DNA from: JAFMIT01 sp044341215
GTDB lineage: Bacteria > Actinomycetota > Actinomycetes > S36-B12 > UBA5976
Assembly (NCBI GenBank): GCA_044341215.1
Contig: JBIISC010000081.1
Span: 1 to 8,618, forward strand
Reading direction: 5' to 3'
DNA length: 8,618 nucleotides
The position numbers were made by a program, and so were the translations under genes. Shown piece after piece: positions 1-5,985 of the stretch. The first letter of the stretch is position 1. The number at the start of each line of letters is the position of its first letter. A model generated the notes under the pieces. It worked only from the letters and a program-made list of their open reading frames with translations, was not told the DNA's origin and made no database searches.

Positions 1-629
1 CAGGTTCGAAGCTTGCAACACCGGTATTCGATGGTGCACGCGAATCTGAAGTAACTGGTTTGCTGAAATCAACTCGTAAGTCTGCAAACGGCGAACGTCT
101 TATCAATGAAGCAGGTAAGGCACGTTTATTCGACGGACGAAGTGGCGAACCATTCCCAGGTCAAATCACTGTTGGCTACAAGTACGTCTTGAAGTTGCAC
201 CACTTGGTCGACGACAAGATGCACGCACGTTCAACCGGCCCTTACTCAATGGTTACACAACAACCACTTGGCGGTAAGGCACAGTTCGGTGGACAGCGCT
301 TTGGTGAAATGGAAGTTTGGGCTCTTGAAGCTTATGGAGCTTCATACGCACTTCAGGAATTGTTGACTATCAAGTCTGACGACGTCCAAGGTCGCGTAAA
401 AGTTTACGAAGCAATTGTTAAGGGCGAAAACATTCCTGAACCACGCATTCCAGAATCATTCCGCGTGCTCATCAAGGAAATGCACAGTCTTTGCCTCAAT
501 GTTGAAGTTCTGTCTAAAGCAGGCGAAGCCATTGAAATGCGCGAAACCACAGAAGACATCGATGCTCTCGGTGAAACTCTTGGAATCAATCTTTCGCGTC
601 CAGAACCAAGCAGTGTAGAAGAGATTTAG
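1..629 (+). CDS. rpoB: RNA polymerase beta subunit, C-terminal part (5' end outside window)
   Basis: This is the C-terminal end of the beta subunit of DNA-dependent RNA polymerase, which with beta' forms the active-site cleft. The frame is open from base 3 and gives 208 codons before TAG at 627-629, so the gene began well upstream of the window (the family is usually about 1,150 residues). Conserved blocks are visible: VGYKYVLKLHHLVDDKMHAR, then TQQPLGGKAQFGGQRFGEME (about fragment residues 85-104), then EVWALEAYGA and the FRVLIKEMHSLCLNVEVL segment. Together these form the C-terminal clamp and anchor module that packs on RpoC. The active-site lysines and the rifampicin region lie upstream and cannot be judged. 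The tail after the last block is acidic and short, as in actinobacteria. rpoC follows 11 bp later, so the two are co-transcribed. Identification is secure. Confidence 0.98.
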   Translation, partial: GSKLATPVFDGARESEVTGLLKSTRKSANGERLINEAGKARLFDGRSGEPFPGQITVGYKYVLKLHHLVDDKMHARSTGPYSMVTQQPLGGKAQFGGQRFGEMEVWALEAYGASYALQELLTIKSDDVQGRVKVYEAIVKGENIPEPRIPESFRVLIKEMHSLCLNVEVLSKAGEAIEMRETTEDIDALGETLGINLSRPEPSSVEEI

Positions 630-640
630 AGGTTATTGAC

Positions 641-3600
641 ATGGTTGACGACAGAGATGATGGCGCAAGCAAGGTTGTAATTAGTCTTGCAAGTGTTGAG
701 AACATTCGTAAATGGTCACACGGTGAAGTTAAGAAACCAGAGACCATTAACTACCGCACACTCAAGCCAGAGAAAGACGGCTTGTTCTGCGAAAAGATCT
801 TCGGTCCTACCAAAGACTGGGAATGTAACTGCGGTAAGTACAAGCGCGTACGCTTCAAAGGTATCGTTTGTGAACGCTGTGGTGTTGAAGTTACCCGTTC
901 AAAAGTTCGTCGCGATCGCATGGGTCACATCGAACTTGCAGCACCTGTAACTCACATCTGGTACTTCAAGGGTGTTCCTAGCCGTCTTGGTTACTTGCTT
1001 GATGTTGCACCAAAAGACCTAGAAAAAGTTATCTACTTCGCCGCTTACATGGTTACACATGTAGACGTTGATGGTCGCCACGAACATCTTCCACGTCTTG
1101 AATCAGAACTTGGCAAGCGCACAAAGCGTTTAGCTGAAAAGCGTGACGTTGAAATCGCTGCTCGTAGTGAAAAGATGGAAGCAGACTTAGCTGAACTCGA
1201 AGCCGAAGGCGCAAAGAGCGACGTCAAGCGCAAAGTTCGCGAAGGTGGCGAACGCGACATGGCTGCCACTCGCAAAAACTACGACACCGAAATCGATCGA
1301 ATTCAAAAGATTTTCGATCGCTTTAAGAATCTTAAGGTCCAAGACCTTGAAGGTGACGACAAGCTATACCGTTCAATGCGTACCGAATACGGTAATTGGT
1401 TTGAAGGCAGCATGGGTGCTGCAGCAATCCAAAAGCGCCTAGAAACTTTCGACCTTGATGCAGAAGAAGCGAAGCTAAAAGAAATCGTTACAACTGCTAA
1501 GGGTGCAAAGAAGATTCGTGCATTGAAGCGAATTGCAATTGTTCAATCATTTACTCAAACCACAAACGAACCTAAGTCAATGGTTCTTGAAGCGGTTCCA
1601 GTTATGCCACCAGACCTACGTCCAATGGTGCAACTAGATGGTGGACGCTTTGCGACTTCAGATCTAAACGATCTTTACCGCCGCGTCATCAACCGCAACA
1701 TTCGTTTGAAGCGTTTGCTTGATTTGAATGCACCAGAAATTATCGTTAATAACGAAAAGCGTATGCTTCAAGAATCTGTTGACGCATTGTTTGCTAATGG
1801 TCGCCGCGGTCGCGCAGTAACCGGCACTGGTGGAAATCGCCCGCTTAAGTCTTTGTCTGACTTGCTTAAAGGTAAGCAAGGTCGTTTCCGTCAGAACTTG
1901 CTCGGAAAGCGCGTTGACTACTCAGGTCGTTCAGTTATCGTGGTTGGTCCACAGCTGAAACTTCACCAATGTGGCCTACCAAAACAAATGGCACTTGAAT
2001 TGTTTAAACCATTCGTTATGAAGCGCCTTGTTGACCTAAGCCACGCACAAAATATCAAGAGCGCAAAGCGCATGGTTGAACGTTCGAACACCGCAACCTC
2101 AATTGTTTGGGACGTTTTGGAAGAAGTAATTACTGAACATCCAGTATTACTAAACCGCGCACCAACTTTGCACCGTTTAGGTATTCAAGCTTTCGAACCT
2201 AAGTTGATCGAAGGAAAAGCAATCCAGATTCACCCACTTGTATGTACTGCATTCAACGCAGACTTCGACGGTGACCAGATGGCTGTCCACGTTCCACTTA
2301 GTGCCGAAGCACAAGCTGAAGCCCGCATCTTGATGCTTTCTTCAAACAACATCTTGTCGCCAGCAAGCGGTAAGCCAATCACCACTCCTACACAGGACAT
2401 GGTTCTTGGTATCTACCACCTAACTGGTCACGCTGATAAAGGCGTTGGCGAAGGCCGCGCATTCACAGGCGTTGCTGAAGCTGTTATGGCATTCGATCTA
2501 AATGAACTTGGATTGCAATCACTTGTAAAGATTCGTTTGAACAACGTAGTTGTTGACGGAACTGCTTATGGTGAATCAGTAATTGTTGAAACCACAATTG
2601 GTCGCGCATTGTTCAACGATGCACTTCCTGCGGACTACAAGTTCGTAAACACAGTGGTTGACAAAAAGAAGTTGAGCGAAATCATTAACGATTTGGCTGA
2701 GCGCTATCCAAAGGTTGCAGTTGCTGGAACCCTAGATTCACTAAAGGATCTTGGTTTCTACTGGGCAACTCGTTCTGGAGTATCAGTCGGTATCGAAGAC
2801 GTAATCGTGCCAATCGAAAAGGCAGAATTACTAGCCGAAGCTGAAATTAAGGCTGCCAAGGCAGACTCAAACTTCGAACGTGGCATCATTTCTGAATCAG
2901 AACGTCGCGAACAATTGGTAGCGATCTGGACCAAAGCAACAGACGATATTGCTGACAAGATGGAAGCGAACTTCACAGGTTCAACAAATCCAGTTTGGCA
3001 GATGGCTGCATCCGGCGCTCGAGGCAACATGCTTCAGGTTCGTCAGCTTGCAGGTATGCGTGGTTTGGTGACAAACACCAAGGGTGAAATTATTCCGCGT
3101 CCGATTAAGTCGAACTTCCGTGAAGGTCTTTCGATGTTGGAGTACTTCATTTCTTCTTACGGTGCACGTAAGGGTCTTGCAGACACCGCACTTCGTACCG
3201 CAGATGCTGGTTACCTAACACGTCGTCTAGTTGACGTTTCCCAAGATGTAATCATTCGTGAATTCGATTGCGAAACTGAAAGCGGAGTTATCAAGACCAT
3301 TGGTACTGATAAAGACGGTAAAGTTTCAAAGCACAAGAACGCAGAAGCAGCAGTTGTTTCTCGCACATTGGCTGAAGCAGTTAAAGATGCAAGCGGTAAC
3401 GTAATTGCTAACGCAAATGAATACGTGACTGTTGAAACTCTTGACAGTTTTGTTGCAGCCGGCGTACTTGAAATCAAAGTTCGTTCAGTACTTACATGCC
3501 GCAGCAAGTTAAGCGTTTGCGGAATGTGCTACGGAAAGAGCCTTGCTACAAACCGTCCAGTTGAAATTGGTGAAGCAGTCGGCATCATCGCTGCACAATC

Positions 3601-4552
3601 AATTGGTGAACCAGGAACTCAGCTAACAATGCGTACTTTCCACACCGGTGGTGTGGTTGGTGCCGGTGGTACTCGTGACATTACTCACGGTCTGCCACGC
3701 GTTGTTGAACTTTTCGAAGCTCGCGATCCAAAAGGTAAAGCATTCCTTAGCGATTTCGATGGCGTCGTAAAGATCGAATATGGCGAGAAAGTAAATATTC
3801 TTTCAATCGTTCCGGATTACGAAACTGATAAGAAGCCTTTGAAGCACAAGATTCTTAAGCGTGACTTCGATGGCAAGATTCTTGTTCAAGATGGCGAACA
3901 TGTTTCAACCGGTCAGCAATTGACTAAGGGAATCCGCGATGCGAAGGATGTACTTGCATACTTCAACTCACGTGACACCCAAGACTTCTTAATCGATCAG
4001 GTTCAAGATGTTTACCGCGGTCAGGGTCAGAGCATCCACGACAAGCACATCGAAGTAATCGTGCGCCAAATGTTGCGCCGTGTTGTTATCACCGATCAAG
4101 GTGACAGCAACTACCTCGAAGGTGATTACGTTGATTCACTTGAATTGCGTTTGGTTAACGAAGAACTTCGTGCCGAAGGTAAGAAGACTGCATCAGGTCG
4201 TAACGAACTTATGGGTATCACAAAGGCATCACTTGCAACCAACTCATGGTTGTCAGCTGCTTCCTTCCAAGAAACCACAAAGGTTCTTACAACTGCAGCA
4301 CTTAAGCAACGCACTGACAATTTGCTTGGTCTGAAGGAAAACGTAATCTTGGGTAACTTGATCCCAGCTGGTACTGGCTTGGCCAACTACCGCGATGTTG
4401 TTGTTGAACCAACTGAAGAAGCAAAGGCTGCGATGTATGCAAGCCGCAGCTCCTACGCAGATGATTACGGCGACGGTGGCTTCGGCCAAGGCTCAGGAGA
4501 AGCGATTCCTCTGGACGACCTTCGTCTGACCAACTCACGCGATTACTACTAA
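641..4552 (+). CDS. rpoC: RNA polymerase beta' subunit
   Basis: Catalytic beta' subunit of RNA polymerase, 1303 residues, a normal actinobacterial length. Visible elements in order: clamp zinc site C62, C64, C77, C80; an actinobacterial charged coiled insert at about 150-240; rudder region near 386-405; active-site loop NADFDGD with Mg-binding D541, D543, D545; bridge helix about 828-863 (GARKGLADTALRTADAGYLT); second zinc site C877, C953, C960, C963; trigger loop with M997, R998 and H1001; acidic tail ending SRDYY. No key residue is missing. The ATG at 641 is preceded by AGAGG at 628-632, which overlaps the rpoB stop codon, so translation is probably coupled. The N-terminus before ISLASVENIRKWSHGEV differs in sequence from the usual actinobacterial start but has similar length. 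Compared from memory with other beta' proteins, small insertions appear in the rudder, dock and trigger-loop tip. A strong terminator follows the stop codon. Confidence 0.99.
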   Translation: MVDDRDDGASKVVISLASVENIRKWSHGEVKKPETINYRTLKPEKDGLFCEKIFGPTKDWECNCGKYKRVRFKGIVCERCGVEVTRSKVRRDRMGHIELAAPVTHIWYFKGVPSRLGYLLDVAPKDLEKVIYFAAYMVTHVDVDGRHEHLPRLESELGKRTKRLAEKRDVEIAARSEKMEADLAELEAEGAKSDVKRKVREGGERDMAATRKNYDTEIDRIQKIFDRFKNLKVQDLEGDDKLYRSMRTEYGNWFEGSMGAAAIQKRLETFDLDAEEAKLKEIVTTAKGAKKIRALKRIAIVQSFTQTTNEPKSMVLEAVPVMPPDLRPMVQLDGGRFATSDLNDLYRRVINRNIRLKRLLDLNAPEIIVNNEKRMLQESVDALFANGRRGRAVTGTGGNRPLKSLSDLLKGKQGRFRQNLLGKRVDYSGRSVIVVGPQLKLHQCGLPKQMALELFKPFVMKRLVDLSHAQNIKSAKRMVERSNTATSIVWDVLEEVITEHPVLLNRAPTLHRLGIQAFEPKLIEGKAIQIHPLVCTAFNADFDGDQMAVHVPLSAEAQAEARILMLSSNNILSPASGKPITTPTQDMVLGIYHLTGHADKGVGEGRAFTGVAEAVMAFDLNELGLQSLVKIRLNNVVVDGTAYGESVIVETTIGRALFNDALPADYKFVNTVVDKKKLSEIINDLAERYPKVAVAGTLDSLKDLGFYWATRSGVSVGIEDVIVPIEKAELLAEAEIKAAKADSNFERGIISESERREQLVAIWTKATDDIADKMEANFTGSTNPVWQMAASGARGNMLQVRQLAGMRGLVTNTKGEIIPRPIKSNFREGLSMLEYFISSYGARKGLADTALRTADAGYLTRRLVDVSQDVIIREFDCETESGVIKTIGTDKDGKVSKHKNAEAAVVSRTLAEAVKDASGNVIANANEYVTVETLDSFVAAGVLEIKVRSVLTCRSKLSVCGMCYGKSLATNRPVEIGEAVGIIAAQSIGEPGTQLTMRTFHTGGVVGAGGTRDITHGLPRVVELFEARDPKGKAFLSDFDGVVKIEYGEKVNILSIVPDYETDKKPLKHKILKRDFDGKILVQDGEHVSTGQQLTKGIRDAKDVLAYFNSRDTQDFLIDQVQDVYRGQGQSIHDKHIEVIVRQMLRRVVITDQGDSNYLEGDYVDSLELRLVNEELRAEGKKTASGRNELMGITKASLATNSWLSAASFQETTKVLTTAALKQRTDNLLGLKENVILGNLIPAGTGLANYRDVVVEPTEEAKAAMYASRSSYADDYGDGGFGQGSGEAIPLDDLRLTNSRDYY

Positions 4553-4566
4553 AAACCAACCTAGAC

Positions 4567-4596
4567 GGCCCCCGGGAAACCGGGGGCCTTCTTTTT
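4567..4596 (+). terminator. Intrinsic terminator of the rpoB-rpoC unit
   Basis: A perfect 9-bp GC stem (GGCCCCCGG at 4567-4575 with CCGGGGGCC at 4580-4588) closed by a GAAA tetraloop is followed directly by TTCTTTTT at 4589-4596. It starts 15 nt after the rpoC stop codon. Stem, stable GNRA loop and U-tract are all textbook, so transcription of rpoBC should end here and rpsL should need its own promoter downstream. Confidence 0.96.
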
Positions 4597-4631
4597 ACAA
4601 GGAGCCCCAGATAAATAGTCCAGCAGCTCTT

Positions 4632-4661
4632 TCCTATATATAGGAGTTTTCTCCATATATA
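4632..4661. repeat. AT-rich palindrome and overlapping imperfect hairpin
   Basis: TCCTATATATAGGA at 4632-4645 is a perfect 14-bp palindrome. Its right half can instead pair downstream: GGAG (4643-4646) with CTCC (4651-4654) across a TTTT loop, extended by TATATAT (4635-4641) with ATATATA (4655-4661), leaving A4642 bulged. It could be a protein-binding site in DNA, a hairpin in any transcript reading through the rpoC terminator, or a promoter-melting element. TATAAG at 4658-4663 is a 5-of-6 match to a -10 box but no matching -35 box is visible. Function is unassigned. Confidence 0.6.
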
Positions 4662-4693
4662 AGTGTGTTTTCACCCACATGAGTGCAAAGCCC

Positions 4694-4711
4694 AATCTGG
4701 CAAAATCTGGC
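4694..4711. repeat. Direct repeat AATCTGGC x2 with 10-bp phasing
   Basis: AATCTGGC occurs at 4694-4701 and again at 4704-4711, a start-to-start distance of 10 bp, which places both copies on the same face of the DNA helix. A related AATCTGCC lies at 4819-4826. Repeats with helical phasing upstream of a promoter are typical of operators for tandemly bound regulators, but no regulator family can be named from this sequence and chance is possible at this length. Confidence 0.45.
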
Positions 4712-4879
4712 CAATTTGATGGCTAAACCTCCCGATCCAAGGCAAAAGTTGACCCCGGGCAGGGCAGTTATCGGCGTGTCGGGGCTGGAAATGAGGTCGG
4801 ATTTGGGTCTGTTTGCCTAATCTGCCGCCACGGCATTCCGCTACGCGGACCTTCCTGGTTTTGGGCCGGATAACTCGTT

Positions 4880-4909
4880 TTGCAATTCACAAGCCTCATC
4901 CACTACTTT
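4880..4909 (+). promoter_or_regulatory. Weak candidate promoter for the rpsL operon
   Basis: TTGCAA at 4880-4885 and TACTTT at 4904-4909 are separated by 18 bp and would serve as -35 and -10 boxes (4 of 6 and 3 of 6 matches, with the important T, A and final T of the -10 retained). Initiation near 4916 would give a leader of about 190 nt that includes all the hairpins before rpsL. Competing candidates are TTGACC at 4749-4754, which lacks a well-spaced -10, and TATAAG at 4658-4663, which lacks a -35. A promoter must exist downstream of the terminator, but its exact position is not established by sequence. Confidence 0.2.
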
Positions 4910-4963
4910 CACCGCCTGAGCCCGGCTCCTACCGGGTCTTGTCTGTGCGTATGCCAGGCCAAG

Positions 4964-5029
4964 ACATTTCACGCATAAATGTGTGTGCGAATCTCTGATG
5001 AGATTGCAACACACCCGACCGCGTGGGTG
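4964..5029 (+). promoter_or_regulatory. Overlapping hairpins in the rpsL leader
   Basis: Three stem-loops follow one another and share bases. First, ACATTT (4964-4969) pairs with AAATGT (4977-4982). Second and strongest, AATCTC (4990-4995) pairs with GAGATT (5000-5005) over a TGAT loop, and the stem continues through GC with GC and GTGTGT (4981-4986) with ACACAC (5009-5014), interrupted by single-base bulges at G4989 and near A5008. Third, CACCC (5012-5016) pairs with GGGTG (5025-5029). Because neighbours compete for 2-3 bases, full forms of adjacent stems exclude each other. There is no U-tract, so this is not an intrinsic terminator. It is a candidate cis-acting regulatory leader of the ribosomal-protein operon. 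Homology to any known leader family is not claimed. Confidence 0.5.
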
Positions 5030-5057
5030 GGAGAAGTGCAAAGAACAAAACCAACAC

Positions 5058-5083
5058 GGTGAGAATAAAAAAATATTTTCACC
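5058..5083 (+). promoter_or_regulatory. Hairpin just upstream of the rpsL ribosome-binding site
   Basis: GGTGAGAATA (5058-5067) pairs with TATTTTCACC (5074-5083) over ten positions with a single G-U wobble and an A6 loop. The stem ends 10 nt before the GGAG (5094-5097) that serves the rpsL GTG start. It leaves the ribosome-binding site unpaired but borders it, so it could be a stabiliser of the mRNA 5' region, a standby or protein-binding element, or part of an autoregulatory leader. Confidence 0.5.
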
Positions 5084-5104
5084 ACCAAGACATGGAGTAC
5101 GTGA

Positions 5105-5479
5105 GTGCCAACAATTCAACAGCTGGTCCGTAAAGGTCGCCAGAGTAAAGTTGTAAAAAGCAAGACACCTGCATTGAAGGGTTCACCTCAACGCCGTGGT
5201 GTGTGTACACGTGTGTACACGACTACACCAAAGAAACCAAACTCTGCATTGCGCAAAGTTGCACGCGTTCGTTTGACCTCAGGTATGGAAGTTACTGCTT
5301 ACATTCCAGGTGAAGGTCACAACTTGCAAGAACACAGCATTGTGCTTGTTCGTGGCGGTCGTGTAAAAGATCTTCCAGGTGTTCGTTACAAAATCGTTCG
5401 TGGATCACTAGATACACAAGGTGTTAAGAATCGTAAACAATCACGTAGCCGTTATGGTGCAAAGAAGGTGAAGGGCTAA
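5105..5479 (+). CDS. rpsL: 30S ribosomal protein S12
   Basis: Ribosomal protein S12, 124 residues, full length for actinobacteria. It sits at the 30S decoding centre and helps to monitor codon-anticodon pairing. The GTG start at 5105 is set by GGAG at 5094-5097 (7 nt spacing) and by the family N-terminus PTIQQLVRKGR. Visible landmarks: the RGVCTRVYTTTPKKPNSALRK loop around residues 31-51 and the VRGGRVKDLPGVRY loop around 82-95. K43 and K88, where streptomycin-resistance substitutions arise, are both wild type. D89 before LPGVRY is the residue methylthiolated in many bacteria. Codons 32-38 contain an exact tandem 10-mer GTGTGTACAC (5201-5220). The stop TAA shares its last base with the rpsG ATG. 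First gene of the str-type operon. Confidence 0.99.
   Translation: MPTIQQLVRKGRQSKVVKSKTPALKGSPQRRGVCTRVYTTTPKKPNSALRKVARVRLTSGMEVTAYIPGEGHNLQEHSIVLVRGGRVKDLPGVRYKIVRGSLDTQGVKNRKQSRSRYGAKKVKG
5201..5220. repeat. Exact tandem 10-mer inside rpsL
   Basis: GTGTGTACAC occurs twice without a gap, at 5201-5210 and 5211-5220, within the codons for the conserved G-V-C-T-R-V-Y-T of S12. Each copy contains the perfect palindrome GTGTACAC. Since 10 is not a multiple of three, the copies are read in different frames, so the repeat reflects synonymous choice as well as protein constraint. Confidence 0.7.
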
Positions 5480-5949
5480 TGCCACGTAAAGGTCCAGCTC
5501 CAAAACGTCCACTAGTTGTAGATCCAGTTTATGCATCACAACTTGTGACTCAATTGGTCAACAAAGTTTTGCTAGATGGTAAGAAGTCAACTGCAGAAGC
5601 AATCGTTTACGGTGCTCTTGAAGGTTGCCGCGAAAAATCTGGTATTGATCCAGTTCTTACTTTGAAAAAAGCACTAGACAACATCAAACCAACTCTTGAA
5701 GTTCGTAGCCGTCGTGTTGGTGGCGCTACTTACCAAGTTCCAGTTGAAGTTAAGCCTGCTCGCGCAGTAACACTTTCACTTCGTTGGTTGCTTACATACT
5801 CACGCGCACGTCGCGAAAAGACAATGACCGAACGTTTGATGAATGAAATTCTTGATGCATCAAACGGACTTGGCGCAGCTGTAAAGAAGCGCGAAGACAC
5901 CCACAAAATGGCAGAAGCTAACAAGGCTTTTGCACATTACCGCTGGTAA
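5479..5949 (+). CDS. rpsG: 30S ribosomal protein S7
   Basis: Ribosomal protein S7, 156 residues, the standard length. It nucleates assembly of the 30S head on the 3' domain of 16S rRNA and lines the exit site. The N-terminus MPRKGPAPKR and the blocks GKKSTAEAIVYGALE, VRSRRVGGATYQVPVEV and AFAHYRW at the C-terminus are diagnostic. The ATG at 5479 overlaps the rpsL stop by one base (TAATG), and GAAGG at 5464-5468 and AAGGG at 5471-5475 lie upstream within rpsL, so translation is probably coupled to that of S12. In E. coli an rpsL-rpsG spacer holds the S7 autoregulatory site. The one-base overlap here leaves no such spacer, so any feedback would have to act elsewhere. Confidence 0.99.
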   Translation: MPRKGPAPKRPLVVDPVYASQLVTQLVNKVLLDGKKSTAEAIVYGALEGCREKSGIDPVLTLKKALDNIKPTLEVRSRRVGGATYQVPVEVKPARAVTLSLRWLLTYSRARREKTMTERLMNEILDASNGLGAAVKKREDTHKMAEANKAFAHYRW

Positions 5950-5985
5950 ACGAAAACACACACGAGAAGTAACGGAGCTATAGAA

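Larger units (their letters stand above)
4597..5104. other. 508-bp gene-free interval between the rpoC terminator and rpsL
   Basis: No protein gene is supported here: the open frames are short, lack good ribosome-binding sites and resemble no family I know. No tRNA, RNase P, SRP or tmRNA signature was found. The region is richer in GC than the genes around it for most of its length: by hand count 63% at 4741-4800, 57% at 4801-4860, 50% at 4861-4920 and 55% at 4921-4980, with a 37% AT-rich island at 4621-4680. It must contain the promoter and 5' leader of the rpsL operon. Recognisable sub-features are listed separately. Two tiny stem-loops (GCCG, CCA, CGGC at 4824-4834 and TCCGC, TAC, GCGGA at 4837-4849) and a CCCGG/CCGGG stem at 4921-4936 lie in the middle and have no assigned role. 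Confidence 0.8.

Noticed and set aside
1..15. GGTTCGAA near the left edge, resembling a tRNA T-loop
   Set aside because: It lies in an uninterrupted rpoB frame and no acceptor or anticodon stem surrounds it.
4583..4608. Alternative pairing GGGGC with GCCCC that could undo the rpoC terminator
   Set aside because: The downstream arm is transcribed only after the termination point, so it cannot act as an antiterminator.
4749..4773. TTGACC as a -35 box with TTATCG as -10
   Set aside because: The spacing is only 13 bp and no better -10 lies 16-19 bp away, so it is kept only as a mention under the candidate promoter.
4813..4998. 61-codon + frame inside the rpoC-rpsL interval, starting TTG
   Set aside because: It has no ribosome-binding site, no recognisable domain and a composition like the surrounding non-coding DNA, and it ends inside the strongest leader hairpin.
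4841..5119. 92-codon - strand frame covering the rpsL leader
   Set aside because: It is antisense to the leader and the rpsL start, shows no family resemblance, and is probably open by chance because of GC-rich sequence.
5465..5485. E. coli-type S7 autoregulatory site between rpsL and rpsG
   Set aside because: The genes overlap by one base, so there is no spacer to hold the structure.
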